Source: Candidatus Rokuibacteriota bacterium
Lineage (GTDB): Bacteria; Methylomirabilota; Methylomirabilia; Rokubacteriales; CSP1-6
Assembly: GCA_003220615.1 (NCBI GenBank)
Contig: QHTB01000163.1
Span: 1 to 35,486 of the forward strand
Direction: 5' to 3'
Length of the DNA: 35,486 nt
Positions 7,906 through 17,132 of this stretch are shown piece after piece. The notes beneath the pieces were generated by a model. That model ran no database searches, was not told where the DNA came from, and was given only the letters and a program-made list of their open reading frames with translations. The position numbers and the translations under genes were made by a program. Every line of letters starts with the position of its first letter. Position 1 is the stretch's first letter.

Positions 7906-9177
7906 GTGCCGGCGATTCTATCGCAGCACCCGTTTCTCCGCGCCACCGTCACGAACTTCTTCTTCTTCCTGAGCCTGAACGTCTTCGTGTTGCTTCCGCT
8001 CTACATCCAGCGCCTCGGTGGGACGGAGGTCGACATCGGCGTCGTGATGGGCTGGTACAGCGCCGTGGGAATCGTGTGCCAGCCACTGGTGGGGCCGTGG
8101 GTGGATGCGCTCGGTCGACGGCCGTTTCTCCTGCTGGGTGTCGGGCTGCTCCTGGTGTCCACGCTCCTGGTGACGATGACGAGCAGCATCGCCGGTCTCG
8201 TGCTCGTCCGCGTGCTCCAGGGCATCGCGTTCTCCGTCTTCTTCGTGGCGAACTTCTCCCACGTCATCGACCTGGTGCCGCCCGCCAAGCGCGGCTGGGC
8301 GCTCGGGATCTATGGCGTGTCCGGCCTCATGTCGACCGCGATCGCCCCGCTGATCGGAGAGGGCGTGATCAGGCGCTTCGGCTTTCGGCCGCTCTTCTTC
8401 ACGTCGGCGGTCGTCGCCGCCGTGGCCGCGGCGCTGGCCTGGGGGACACGCGAGCTCAGGCGCGAGCCCGGGCAGCCGGTGCGTGGAGCGGAGTGGGTGC
8501 GGGCCAGCATCGATGAGGTGATGCACCGACACATGGCGGTGACGATCTTCTTCGGCCTGGGCACGGGCGTGATCTTCGCGTTCCTGCCCACGTTTGCCGA
8601 GAGCCTCGGCGTGCACACGCTCGCGCTGTTCTACACGGGGTACGCCGGCGCCGCCATGGCCGTACGCATCTTCGGCGGCCGGCTCATCGATACACAGGGC
8701 CGGCACGCCGTGATCGTGCCGTCGATGTTCGTTCAGGCCGCGGCCACTGCGCTGCTGGCCAGCGTCGGCCTGCACGCGCTCGGGCCGGGCGCCGCGCCGC
8801 TGCCGGTGCTGCCGCTGCTCGTCGTCGCCGGCGTGATGGCGGGCGGCTCGCACGGCTTCCTCTATCCCGGGCTGGCCGCGCTCGTCACCGACGAGACGCC
8901 AGCGGCCCGGCGCGGCTCCGTGGTCGGCCTGTTCAGCGCTGTGTTCCTGGTCGGCAACGCGGGCGGCGCGTTCGTCTTCGGCTTCGTGACCCACGCCATC
9001 GGCTACGGCTACATGTGGGCGATCCTCACGGCGCTCATGCTGGCCGGCGCCGGCGTGAGCCTGCGGCTGACTCCGGCGCCGTCGGTCGACGACTCCACCG
9101 ACGACGTGGACGCCGAGTATACTGACGCGCAAGCTCGCGTCCGGCGAATTGCCGTGAGTTCAAAGGAGCCATCATGA
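7906..9177 (+). CDS. MFS transporter
   Basis: A 423-residue major facilitator superfamily permease with about twelve hydrophobic segments. The motif-A-like loop between TM2 and TM3 is GPWVDALGRRP, and a second, weaker copy GGRLIDTQGRH follows TM8, as in drug and sugar efflux families. A soluble acidic C-terminal tail of about 35 residues follows the last segment. Substrate is unknown. It starts with GTG, 13 bases from the divergent hotdog gene, and its stop overlaps the bifunctional nuclease start (ATGA). It opens a plus-strand run reaching 17096. Confidence 0.87.
   Translation: MPAILSQHPFLRATVTNFFFFLSLNVFVLLPLYIQRLGGTEVDIGVVMGWYSAVGIVCQPLVGPWVDALGRRPFLLLGVGLLLVSTLLVTMTSSIAGLVLVRVLQGIAFSVFFVANFSHVIDLVPPAKRGWALGIYGVSGLMSTAIAPLIGEGVIRRFGFRPLFFTSAVVAAVAAALAWGTRELRREPGQPVRGAEWVRASIDEVMHRHMAVTIFFGLGTGVIFAFLPTFAESLGVHTLALFYTGYAGAAMAVRIFGGRLIDTQGRHAVIVPSMFVQAAATALLASVGLHALGPGAAPLPVLPLLVVAGVMAGGSHGFLYPGLAALVTDETPAARRGSVVGLFSAVFLVGNAGGAFVFGFVTHAIGYGYMWAILTALMLAGAGVSLRLTPAPSVDDSTDDVDAEYTDAQARVRRIAVSSKEPS
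9118..9123 (+). promoter_or_regulatory. Candidate internal -10 element (TATACT) for the nuclease-AAA genes
   Basis: TATACT lies inside the 3' end of the MFS gene, 50 bases before the ATG at 9174, which has its own AAAGGAG Shine-Dalgarno. It may supply a second promoter for the downstream genes. No matching -35 was seen. Confidence 0.25.
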
Positions 9178-9722
9178 GTACGCGCTGTCGCGTCGGGATT
9201 CTCGCGCTGGCGGTGGCCGTCCTGGCGGGCTTCTCGAGTGGCCCCGAGGCCGCGCGCGACCGTGGCGAGGTGACGGCCCCCAAGCTCGCCGCTCCCCAGG
9301 AGGTCGAGGTCCTGGCCGCCTACCTCGATCCCGCGACCCAGGCGCCGGTCGTCATGCTCCGCGGCAAGCGCGACAAGCGGAGCTTCCCGATGATGATCGG
9401 GCCAGCCGAGCTGAACGCCATCGCGATTCCCCTCAACCACGTGACGCCGCCGCGACCCCTCACGCACGACCTCTTTCTCACCCTCTTCGGCCGCCTCAAG
9501 GTCTCGCTGCGCGACGTGGTCATCACCGATTTCCGTGACGACGTCTACTACGCGGTGCTCCACCTGCAATCGGCGACCGGTGACCTGACCCTCGACTCGC
9601 GGCCGTCCGACGCGATCGCGCTGGCGCTTCGGGCCGGCGTGCCGGTGCTGGTCGAAGACCAGGTGTTCGACAAGGCGACGGCAGCCGGGCGCGAGCCCAC
9701 ACCGCGGCGGCCGTCGATCTGA
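9174..9722 (+). CDS. Bifunctional nuclease family protein (BFN/DUF151), exported
   Basis: A 182-residue protein with the bifunctional nuclease (DUF151) domain at about residues 42-165. Conserved segments are RSFPMMIGPAELNAI, the LFGRLKVSLRDVVITDF strand-helix region and DSRPSDAIALALRAGVPV. Plant and Thermotoga relatives have been linked to RNase/DNase activity; the substrate here is unknown. The N-terminus (about residues 5-22) is hydrophobic and looks like a signal peptide, odd for a nucleic-acid enzyme and suggesting a periplasmic location. ATG overlaps the MFS stop; Shine-Dalgarno AAAGGAG. The AAA gene follows after two bases. Confidence 0.87.
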   Translation: MSTRCRVGILALAVAVLAGFSSGPEAARDRGEVTAPKLAAPQEVEVLAAYLDPATQAPVVMLRGKRDKRSFPMMIGPAELNAIAIPLNHVTPPRPLTHDLFLTLFGRLKVSLRDVVITDFRDDVYYAVLHLQSATGDLTLDSRPSDAIALALRAGVPVLVEDQVFDKATAAGREPTPRRPSI

Positions 9723-9724
9723 CG

Positions 9725-10660
9725 ATGACGCAGGCCCTCGACCATCTCGAGTGGGCGCTCCAGCGGCGACTGGAGGACGTGTTCGCCAAGCTCGGCGAGA
9801 AGTACGGCGATCTCACCGGTCGCGTGGAGATGGCCATCCGTCCGACCGTCACCTTCGAGGAGATCGGCGGCCTGACGCAGGCCAAGGAGACGCTGCGGGG
9901 CTTCGCGACCGCGCTGAGCACGCCGGAGCGCTACCGCGAATGGGGCATCGCCCCACCGAAGGGGCTGCTGCTCTACGGACCGCCCGGCACGGGCAAGGCG
10001 ATGCTAGCGCGGGCGCTGGCGAGCGCCGCCGAGGCGATCTTCTATCACCTGAAGCTCGTCAACCTCACCTCGAAGTTCGCCGCCAACACCGCCGAGCTGC
10101 TCCAGGAAGTGCTGAGGATCGCCGTCGGCGAGGGCCGGGGTGTGCTGTTGCTCGACGAGGTGGACGCGTTGTCGCTCGACCACCTGCTGGCACCGCCGCA
10201 GGCGCGCGAGGCGAGCGCGCGCCTGATCGCCGCGCTCGGCGAGAAGCTCGACGCCATGGACCCGTCGCGGCTCCTGGTGGTGGGCGCGACCAGCCGCACC
10301 GACGCCCTCGATCCGGCGCTCGTCGCGCCCGGCCGTCTCGATCACCTGGTCGAGGTGACGTTGCCCGACGCGAATGCCCAGCGGGAGATCCTCGATCTGA
10401 TGCGGGCGCGGACCGAGAAGAATGCCGGCCGCGCGCTCTTCGAGACGCTGGACTACCGGAGCGTCCTGCCTATGATGGGCGGTATGAGCGGCGCCGACAT
10501 CAAGGAGATCCTGCGTCGGGCCCTCGAGGCGAAGGTGCGCCAGACGGTGCGTGACGGCAGTGCGCCGCTCGTTACGACCACCGATCTGCTCGAGGCGATG
10601 GAAGGCTACAAGCGCGTGCGCGGCGTGGTCGAGAAGATCCGGTACGGCCAGTACCTCTGA
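9725..10660 (+). CDS. AAA ATPase with an altered Walker A motif
   Basis: A 311-residue single-module AAA protein of the classical (FtsH/Cdc48-like) clade. A helical N-terminus (1-40) leads to IGGL and the ATP site. Walker A is GPPGTGKAM (85-93): Lys91 is kept, but the next residue, Thr or Ser in active AAA proteins and a magnesium ligand, is Ala92. Walker B LLLLDEVDAL-like (D144, E145) is intact. Sensor 1 is ATSRTDALDPAL instead of the usual ATNRPD, and the arginine-finger segment is GRLDH rather than GRFDR. The lid has GMSGADIKEI. There is no protease or second AAA domain. It may bind ATP but hydrolyse it poorly. It is tightly placed between the nuclease and methyltransferase genes. Confidence 0.85.
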   Translation: MTQALDHLEWALQRRLEDVFAKLGEKYGDLTGRVEMAIRPTVTFEEIGGLTQAKETLRGFATALSTPERYREWGIAPPKGLLLYGPPGTGKAMLARALASAAEAIFYHLKLVNLTSKFAANTAELLQEVLRIAVGEGRGVLLLDEVDALSLDHLLAPPQAREASARLIAALGEKLDAMDPSRLLVVGATSRTDALDPALVAPGRLDHLVEVTLPDANAQREILDLMRARTEKNAGRALFETLDYRSVLPMMGGMSGADIKEILRRALEAKVRQTVRDGSAPLVTTTDLLEAMEGYKRVRGVVEKIRYGQYL

Positions 10661-10665
10661 GCGCG

Positions 10666-11571
10666 GTGGATTCACCACACGACTTCCACGACGTCGAGAC
10701 GACACTCCAGGCGATTCGCCTGGAGCTGCATCGCGAAAACCTGGGCGGCGCCCAGGAGCTGGTGCGGGCTGCGGCCGCCACCCATCCCGACCCTCGTTAC
10801 GAGGAGCTCGCCGCAAAGATCCGCGGCTGGCTCAGCCACCTCGACAGCCGCGACGCCTACGTGCGGGCGCAGGAGACCCAGTATCGCCGTCTGCGCTGGG
10901 ACATCGGCCTCAAGTGGATCGAGCGGCGAATGCGGGTGCTCCTGGGGCGGAAGACGAAGAAGCTGGTGCGTCGTCGTGCCGCCAAGCCGGAGTTCGAGCT
11001 GCTCGAGCGCGAGATCCTGGCTCATCGCCCCGCGCGTGTGCTCGACGGGGGCTCCGGCGAAGGCGGCGCGGCGCTCGCGGTCGGCGCCCGCCATCCGTGG
11101 CTCCGGGTCGACGGCGTCGAGGTGTCGGAGACGAATGTCACGCTCGCCCGGCAGCTCAACCGCTTCCCGAACGTGACCTTCCGCGTGGGGCTCCTCGAGG
11201 AAGTGCACCAGCTCTTTCCGCCGGCCACGTTCGACCTCGTGTATTCGTTCGCCGTCCTCGAGCACGTGCGCGACGTCGACGCCACGCTCGCCTCCATGCT
11301 GACGGTGCTCAAGCCCGGGGGCCGGCTCTGTTTCGTCGTGCCCATGCACGAGTTCGTGGCCGCCGGGCCCATCCCGGAATACGAGCCGATCCACGGGTAC
11401 TGCGATCACGTCCGGATCTTCACCGAAGCCGAGCTGAACTCGCGCTTCGCCGACCGGCCCGGGTTCAGCCTGACGAAGATCCCGTCGGTCCCCAAGCCGG
11501 GTGAGATCCTCGACTGCCTCAAGATCATCGAGTTCGGCGCGTTCTTCGTCGCGTTCTCGATGCCGGCCTGA
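10666..11571 (+). CDS. SAM-dependent class I methyltransferase
   Basis: A 301-residue protein with an N-terminal helical part (about 1-110, rich in charged residues) and a Rossmann methyltransferase domain. Motif I is VLDGGSGEGG (125-134), the ribose-binding acidic residue falls in VDGVEVSE, and post-motif segments FDLVYSFAVLEHV and LKPGGRLCFVV are those of the Methyltransf_11 type. The C-terminus is hydrophobic. The substrate is unknown; the helical N-terminus with a WIERRMRVLLGRKTKKL stretch could bind a partner or membrane. Starts with GTG five bases after the AAA stop; its TGA shares one base with the ybgC ATG. Confidence 0.83.
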   Translation: MDSPHDFHDVETTLQAIRLELHRENLGGAQELVRAAAATHPDPRYEELAAKIRGWLSHLDSRDAYVRAQETQYRRLRWDIGLKWIERRMRVLLGRKTKKLVRRRAAKPEFELLEREILAHRPARVLDGGSGEGGAALAVGARHPWLRVDGVEVSETNVTLARQLNRFPNVTFRVGLLEEVHQLFPPATFDLVYSFAVLEHVRDVDATLASMLTVLKPGGRLCFVVPMHEFVAAGPIPEYEPIHGYCDHVRIFTEAELNSRFADRPGFSLTKIPSVPKPGEILDCLKIIEFGAFFVAFSMPA

Positions 11572-11990
11572 TGGTCGCGACGACGACGATCCGGGTCCGC
11601 TACAAGGACACGGACTGCATGAGCGTCGTCTATTACGGCAACTACCTCACGTACTTCGAGGTCGGGCGCGTCGAGTATCTGCGCCAGGCCGGCATGACGA
11701 TCGCGGAGATCAACGACAAGGTCTTCCTCCCCGTGGCCGAGGCGTCGGTGAAGTACCACCGTCCGGCCCGCCTCGACGAGCTGCTGGAGGTACGCTGCTG
11801 GGTGGGTGAGCGGAAGCGCGCCTCGTTCCGGTTCGACTACGCCATCGGCAACGAAGCCGGGGAGCGGGTGGCCACCGGCTACACGGTGCACGCCGTGCTC
11901 GACCGGGCCACCAGCCGCATGATGGCCATCCCGCCCTGGATGGCCGCGCTGCTGCCCGTCGTTTCAGGCGGCGCCGCCGAGCGTGTATAA
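11571..11990 (+). CDS. ybgC: YbgC-type acyl-CoA thioesterase
   Basis: A 139-residue single hotdog protein of the YbgC/4HBT family, which hydrolyses short or medium acyl-CoA (or acyl-ACP) and is usually encoded at the head of tol-pal operons. The signature RVRYKDTDCMSVVYYGNY (near the N-terminus) contains the catalytic Asp of the TDxMxVVYxxNY motif, followed by FEVGRVEYLRQAG. Here it is about 10 kb from tol-pal, on the other strand, ahead of the ABC-2 genes. Its stop codon is embedded in the TATAAT that probably serves the next operon. Confidence 0.88.
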   Translation: MVATTTIRVRYKDTDCMSVVYYGNYLTYFEVGRVEYLRQAGMTIAEINDKVFLPVAEASVKYHRPARLDELLEVRCWVGERKRASFRFDYAIGNEAGERVATGYTVHAVLDRATSRMMAIPPWMAALLPVVSGGAAERV

Positions 11991-11991
11991 T
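11986..11991 (+). promoter_or_regulatory. Consensus -10 element (TATAAT) for the ABC-2 operon
   Basis: A perfect TATAAT, preceded directly by TG, overlaps the ybgC stop codon. The ABC ATPase ATG follows 20 bases later, giving a leader of about 14 bases with no clear Shine-Dalgarno. No good -35 was found at 16-18 bases upstream (TTTCAG at 11962 is weak). Confidence 0.5.
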
Positions 11992-12011
11992 CCGCGGTTG
12001 TTGATTTCCGT

Positions 12012-13024
<1,013 letters not shown>

Positions 13025-13028
<4 letters not shown>

Positions 13029-13792
13029 AGGTCTGGCCGATCTACAAGAAGGAGATGCGTCTTTACTTCACCTCGCCCATCGCGTGGGTGATCCTGACCA
13101 TCTTCCTGTTCATCGCGGGCTACTTCTTCTACTCGATCTTCGCCTTCTTCACGCTGGCCTCCATGCAGTCGGCCATGAACCCCGCCATGGCCCGCGACCT
13201 GAACGTCACCGACAGCGTACTCCGCCCGCTGTTCTCCAACATCAGCGTCATCCTGCTCTTGCTCATGCCGCTGGTGACCATGCGGCTGTTCGCCGAGGAG
13301 CGGCGCTCGGGGACGATCGAGCTGCTGCTGACCTACCCGGTGCGCGACGGCGCCGTGCTGATCGGCAAGTACCTGGCCGGGCTCACGCTCTATGTGATCA
13401 TGCTGGCGCTCACGCTCTTCTATCCGCTGCTCGTCGCGTACTTCGCGCGGGTCGAATGGGGCCCGCTCGCCACCGGCTATCTCGGGCTCCTCCTGATGGG
13501 CGCAACCTTCCTCGGCGTCGGTATCTTCGCCTCGTCGCTGACCGAGAACCAGATCGTGGCCTCCATCATCACCTTCGGCGTGCTGCTGATCTTCTGGGTC
13601 ATCGGCTGGAGCAGCGACTACCTGGGAGGCACCTGGGGCCGGGTGCTCTCGCACCTGTCGCTGATCGAGCACTTCGACAGCTTCGCCAAGGGCGTGCTCG
13701 ACACCCGGGACGTCCTGTACTACGTGGACTTCACGATCGTGGCGCTGTTCCTGACGCTGCGTTCTCTGGAGGCTCGGCGTTGGAAGGGATGA
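13025..13792 (+). CDS. ABC-2 transporter permease (GldF-like)
   Basis: A 255-residue inner-membrane protein with six hydrophobic segments. It opens with an amphipathic YKKEMRLYFTSPIAW, the classic ABC-2 permease start (in gliding systems, GldF). The conserved cytoplasmic loop ERRSGTIELLLTYPV follows TM2, the usual coupling region with the ATPase. GTG at 13025 overlaps the ATPase stop; its own stop overlaps the next ATG (ATGA). The family moves unknown cargo; in Bacteroidetes it supports gliding and in others cell-envelope export. Here the role is unknown. Confidence 0.9.
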
Positions 13793-15324
13793 AGCGCATC
13801 CTCGACTGGCTGGGCTACGTCGGCATCGCGCTGCTCGTGGCCGCCGTCATGCTCCCGTTCTGGCGTCCGGAATGGCAGCGCGTGCGCTGGGCCCTGGTCA
13901 TCGTCGGTATCGTCCTGGTGCTGGCCTCGCTCCTCGTCTATGCGCGGACGGTGAGCGGCGCCTTCGGTCGCCGCACGGCCCGGTACGGCCTGAACACTGC
14001 GGTCATGGTGGTGCTGTTGCTGGCCGTCGTCGGGCTCGTCGAGGCGGTCTCCTTCCGTCACAACGCGCGCGTGGACCTGACCGAGAACCGGCGACACAGC
14101 CTCTCGGCCCAGACCATCCAGCTCCTCCGGGGGCTCAAGACCGAGATCAACGCGGTGGCGTTCTTCCGCAGCGATCAGCCGGGCAAGCGCGTGGCCGAAG
14201 ATCTCTTCAAGCAGTACGCGCGCTTCGGCGGCAACAAGTTCACGTGGCGCGTGGTCGACCCGGACCGCGAGCCGGCGCTGGCCCGGCGCTACGGGGTGGA
14301 GTCCTACGGCACGGTGGTGCTGGAAACCAAGACGCGCTCGGAGAAGGTCACCGATGCCGAGGAGGAGAAGATCACGAACGGCCTCCTCAAGCTGACGCGC
14401 GAAGGCAAGCGCACCGTGTACGTCGTGCAGGGGCACGGCGAGCGCGAGCTGACGTCGACGGAGCGGGCCGGCTTCAGTGAAGCGAAGTCGGCCATGGAGA
14501 AGGTCAACTACGACGTGAAGCCGCTCATGCTCGCCCGTGAGAGCAAGGTGCCGGAGGACGCGGCCGTCGTCATGATCCCCGGCGCGCGCACCGAGCTCTT
14601 TCCACCGGAGCTCGAGGCCCTCGATGCCTACATCGCCCGCAGCGGCAAGCTCTTCGTGATGGCCGATCCGACGATCCTCACCCCCGGCCAGGACGCCGCC
14701 ATCAAGAAGTTCGTGTCCAAGTACGGAATGGAGCTGGGTGACAACCTCGTCATCGAGCTGAATCCCATCGGCCGGCTCTTCGGCATCGGGCCCGAGGTGC
14801 CGATCATCCAGCAGTACGAGCCGCATCCGATCACGCGCGACCTCGCCGGCATCAGCACGCTGTTCCCGCTCACGCGCACGGTGACGCCGGCGGCGACTCC
14901 GCCGGCCGGGATGACCGATCAGGTCCTGGCCCGCACGACGCCGGATTCCTGGGGCGAGACTGACCGCGCCTCGCTCCAGGCCGGGCAAGTGAAGCCGGAT
15001 CCGCAGGACCCCAAGGGGCCGCTGCCCGTGGCCGCCGTGGCCACGAAGGACAAGGCGCGCATCGTGGTGTACGGGACCTCGAGTCTCGCCGCCAACCAGT
15101 TCCTGAACGTCCAGGGCAACCGCGATTTCTTCCTGAACACGGTCTCGTGGCTGGCCGAGGAAGAGGATCAGCTCGCCATCCGACCCAAGGAGACTCGGCA
15201 AACCCCGGTGTTCCTGACGTCGCAGCAGGCCCAGATGGTCTTCCTGGTGCCGGTCGTTGTCCTGCCCGGCCTCGTCTTGATCGGTGGCGTCGTAGCACTG
15301 GTCAGGCGCCGCGCGGCGAACTGA
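13789..15324 (+). CDS. GldG-family ABC-type periplasmic/membrane protein
   Basis: A 511-residue GldG-like protein. Hydrophobic segments near residues 10-27, 32-52 and 68-88 anchor it, followed by the start of the soluble domain (VDLTENRRHSLSAQTIQLL), the usual GldG/DUF4350-like motif, then a large extracytoplasmic region (residues about 95-480) and a last TM (about 485-505) with an Arg-rich end. The extracytoplasmic part resembles the auxiliary-transport domain of intraflagellar transport/GldG proteins. ATG at 13789 overlaps the permease stop; the frame is open much further upstream, but that part is a shadow of the permease. Confidence 0.88.
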   Translation: MKRILDWLGYVGIALLVAAVMLPFWRPEWQRVRWALVIVGIVLVLASLLVYARTVSGAFGRRTARYGLNTAVMVVLLLAVVGLVEAVSFRHNARVDLTENRRHSLSAQTIQLLRGLKTEINAVAFFRSDQPGKRVAEDLFKQYARFGGNKFTWRVVDPDREPALARRYGVESYGTVVLETKTRSEKVTDAEEEKITNGLLKLTREGKRTVYVVQGHGERELTSTERAGFSEAKSAMEKVNYDVKPLMLARESKVPEDAAVVMIPGARTELFPPELEALDAYIARSGKLFVMADPTILTPGQDAAIKKFVSKYGMELGDNLVIELNPIGRLFGIGPEVPIIQQYEPHPITRDLAGISTLFPLTRTVTPAATPPAGMTDQVLARTTPDSWGETDRASLQAGQVKPDPQDPKGPLPVAAVATKDKARIVVYGTSSLAANQFLNVQGNRDFFLNTVSWLAEEEDQLAIRPKETRQTPVFLTSQQAQMVFLVPVVVLPGLVLIGGVVALVRRRAAN

Positions 15325-15335
15325 CCTCCGACTAA

Positions 15336-17096
15336 ATGCGCTGGCAGACGACGGCAATCCTTGCCGCGATCCTGATCGCGGTCGGCGCCTTCTACTACGT
15401 GTACGACGTGCGCATGGCGCCCGAGCGTGAGAAAGAGGCCGCGCGCAAGGGCCGCCTGTGGACGATCGAGCCGGCCGACGTCAACGAGGTCACCATCCGC
15501 CGGTCTTCCGACACGCTCACGCTCAAGCGCGAGGGCGACCGCTGGCAGATGCTCGGGCCCGTATCGGCGCGCGGCGACCGCGGGCCCATCGACGACGCGC
15601 TCACCACGATCGTCACCGCGAAGATCGACCGCGAGATCACCGCCCAGCCGGCCTCGCTGGCCGACTTCGGCCTCGACAAGCCGGCCGCAGACCTGACCCT
15701 GACGACGAAGGACGGCAAGCAGCTCGGCCTCCAGCTCGGCGCCAAGAATCCGACCGGGGTGTGGGTGTACGCGCGCGAGCGTGACAAGCCCGCGGTCTTC
15801 GTGATCCCCGACAGCGTGCTCCGCGACAGCACCAAGCCCGCGGTCGACTTCCGCGACAAGACGATTCTCTCCTTCGAGCGCAAGGACGTCACCGGGCTCG
15901 ACCTCGCCCTGCGCGACGACGCCCTCAGCCTGAATCATGTCGAGAAAGGCTGGCGGATCACGCGGCCGCGGGCGCTCGCCGCCGACAACGACGTCGTGAA
16001 CGATTTCCTCGACAAGCTGCAGAACGCCAGGGTGAAGGAGTTCGTCATCGACGCGCCGAGATCGCTGGAGCCGTACGGGCTCGAGCGCCCCACGCGCGTC
16101 GAGGTGCACACGGGGAAGGACAAGGACCGCGCGACCAAGACGCTGCTCATCGGTGCGACCGACGACAAGAAGAAGGGCGTGTACGCGCTGCGCACCGGCG
16201 AGCAGAGCGTCATGCTGCTGCCCGAGGACGTTTGGACGGCGCTGCCCAAGACCGTCGCGGCGCTACGCGACAAGACGGTGGTGGCGTTCGAGCGCGACAA
16301 GATCACCCGCGTGGACGTCGAGAATCCCCGCGGCGCGTTCACGATCGTGCGCGAAGGCGACCGCTGGCAGATCAGCCAGCCCGAGGCGCTGCTCACCGAT
16401 CAGCTCGAGGCCGGCGCGCTGGTGATGAACGTGCGAAACCTTCGGGCGCAGGCGTTCCTGAGCGACGACGCGAGCGGCCTGGCCCGCTACGTCGGCAGCC
16501 CGCAGGTGAAGGTGACGCTGACGGAGAAGGATGCGCCCCCCACGACGATCCTGCTGGCCCCGTCGACGGAGACCCGCGGCAGTCAGGCCACCGCCTACGC
16601 CGGCATCGCCGGCCGCGGCCCCGTCGTCCTGGTCGATGCCAAGGCGCTGACCGATCTCGGCAAGTCAATCACCGAGCTGCGCGATCGGAGCGTGGTCGGT
16701 GGTCTCGACGCCAAGGCGGTGAAGCGCCTGCAACTGACCCGCGACGGCAAGGCCGTGCTGCTCGAGCGCCAGGGCGATCAGGAGTGGCGCATGCTCGAGC
16801 CCACCCGGCGCGCGGCCAACGCCGGCCGAGTGGACGACGTGCTGTTCGGCGTGCGCGCGCTCAAGTGGAAGGAGATCGTCGCGCCGAAGGGTGAGGACCC
16901 GGCGCGCTACGGGCTCGACAAGCCCACGGGCGAGATCACGCTCTTCCGCGGCGACGGCACCGCCATCGTCACGCTGATGGTGGGCAAGAAGGACGGGCAG
17001 CGGCTCTACGTGCAGACGAAATCGGCGCCGACGATCTACGCCGTCGAGGCCGGGCAGCTCGAGCTCCCGAAGATTCCCGAAGACTTCCAGGGGTAG
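15336..17096 (+). CDS. DUF4340 protein with four tandem repeats
   Basis: A 586-residue protein with one N-terminal TM (residues 5-24) and a soluble extracytoplasmic part. I can lay out four copies of a DUF4340-type unit of about 135 residues: 42-170, 173-310, 312-450 and 450-586. Each starts with a strand containing two hydrophobic blocks, then WxI/M-xxP (W70, W206, W344, W484), then D-rich turn and a helix, and closes near a YGLDKP-like loop (FGLDKP, PYGLERP, RYVGSPQ, RYGLDKP). DUF4340 proteins regularly accompany GldG-type transporters and may assist their periplasmic side. It starts 11 bases after the gldG stop and is the last gene of the run. Confidence 0.87.
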   Translation: MRWQTTAILAAILIAVGAFYYVYDVRMAPEREKEAARKGRLWTIEPADVNEVTIRRSSDTLTLKREGDRWQMLGPVSARGDRGPIDDALTTIVTAKIDREITAQPASLADFGLDKPAADLTLTTKDGKQLGLQLGAKNPTGVWVYARERDKPAVFVIPDSVLRDSTKPAVDFRDKTILSFERKDVTGLDLALRDDALSLNHVEKGWRITRPRALAADNDVVNDFLDKLQNARVKEFVIDAPRSLEPYGLERPTRVEVHTGKDKDRATKTLLIGATDDKKKGVYALRTGEQSVMLLPEDVWTALPKTVAALRDKTVVAFERDKITRVDVENPRGAFTIVREGDRWQISQPEALLTDQLEAGALVMNVRNLRAQAFLSDDASGLARYVGSPQVKVTLTEKDAPPTTILLAPSTETRGSQATAYAGIAGRGPVVLVDAKALTDLGKSITELRDRSVVGGLDAKAVKRLQLTRDGKAVLLERQGDQEWRMLEPTRRAANAGRVDDVLFGVRALKWKEIVAPKGEDPARYGLDKPTGEITLFRGDGTAIVTLMVGKKDGQRLYVQTKSAPTIYAVEAGQLELPKIPEDFQG

Positions 17097-17112
17097 CCGC
17101 GCGTTAGCGCGG
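17097..17112. terminator. Hairpin between convergent genes, possible terminator
   Basis: A perfect stem CCGCGC-GTTA-GCGCGG directly follows the DUF4340 stop and lies 20 bases from the stop of the convergent ferritin-like gene. No T tract follows on either strand, so intrinsic termination is uncertain. Confidence 0.4.
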
Positions 17113-17132
17113 CCGGCCGCCGCCCGCCGGCG

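Noticed and set aside
13720..15357. A 545-codon minus-strand frame opposite gldG, and similar ones at 7918-9132 and 541-1371
   Set aside because: All mirror strongly recognised genes and show no motifs or ribosome binding sites.
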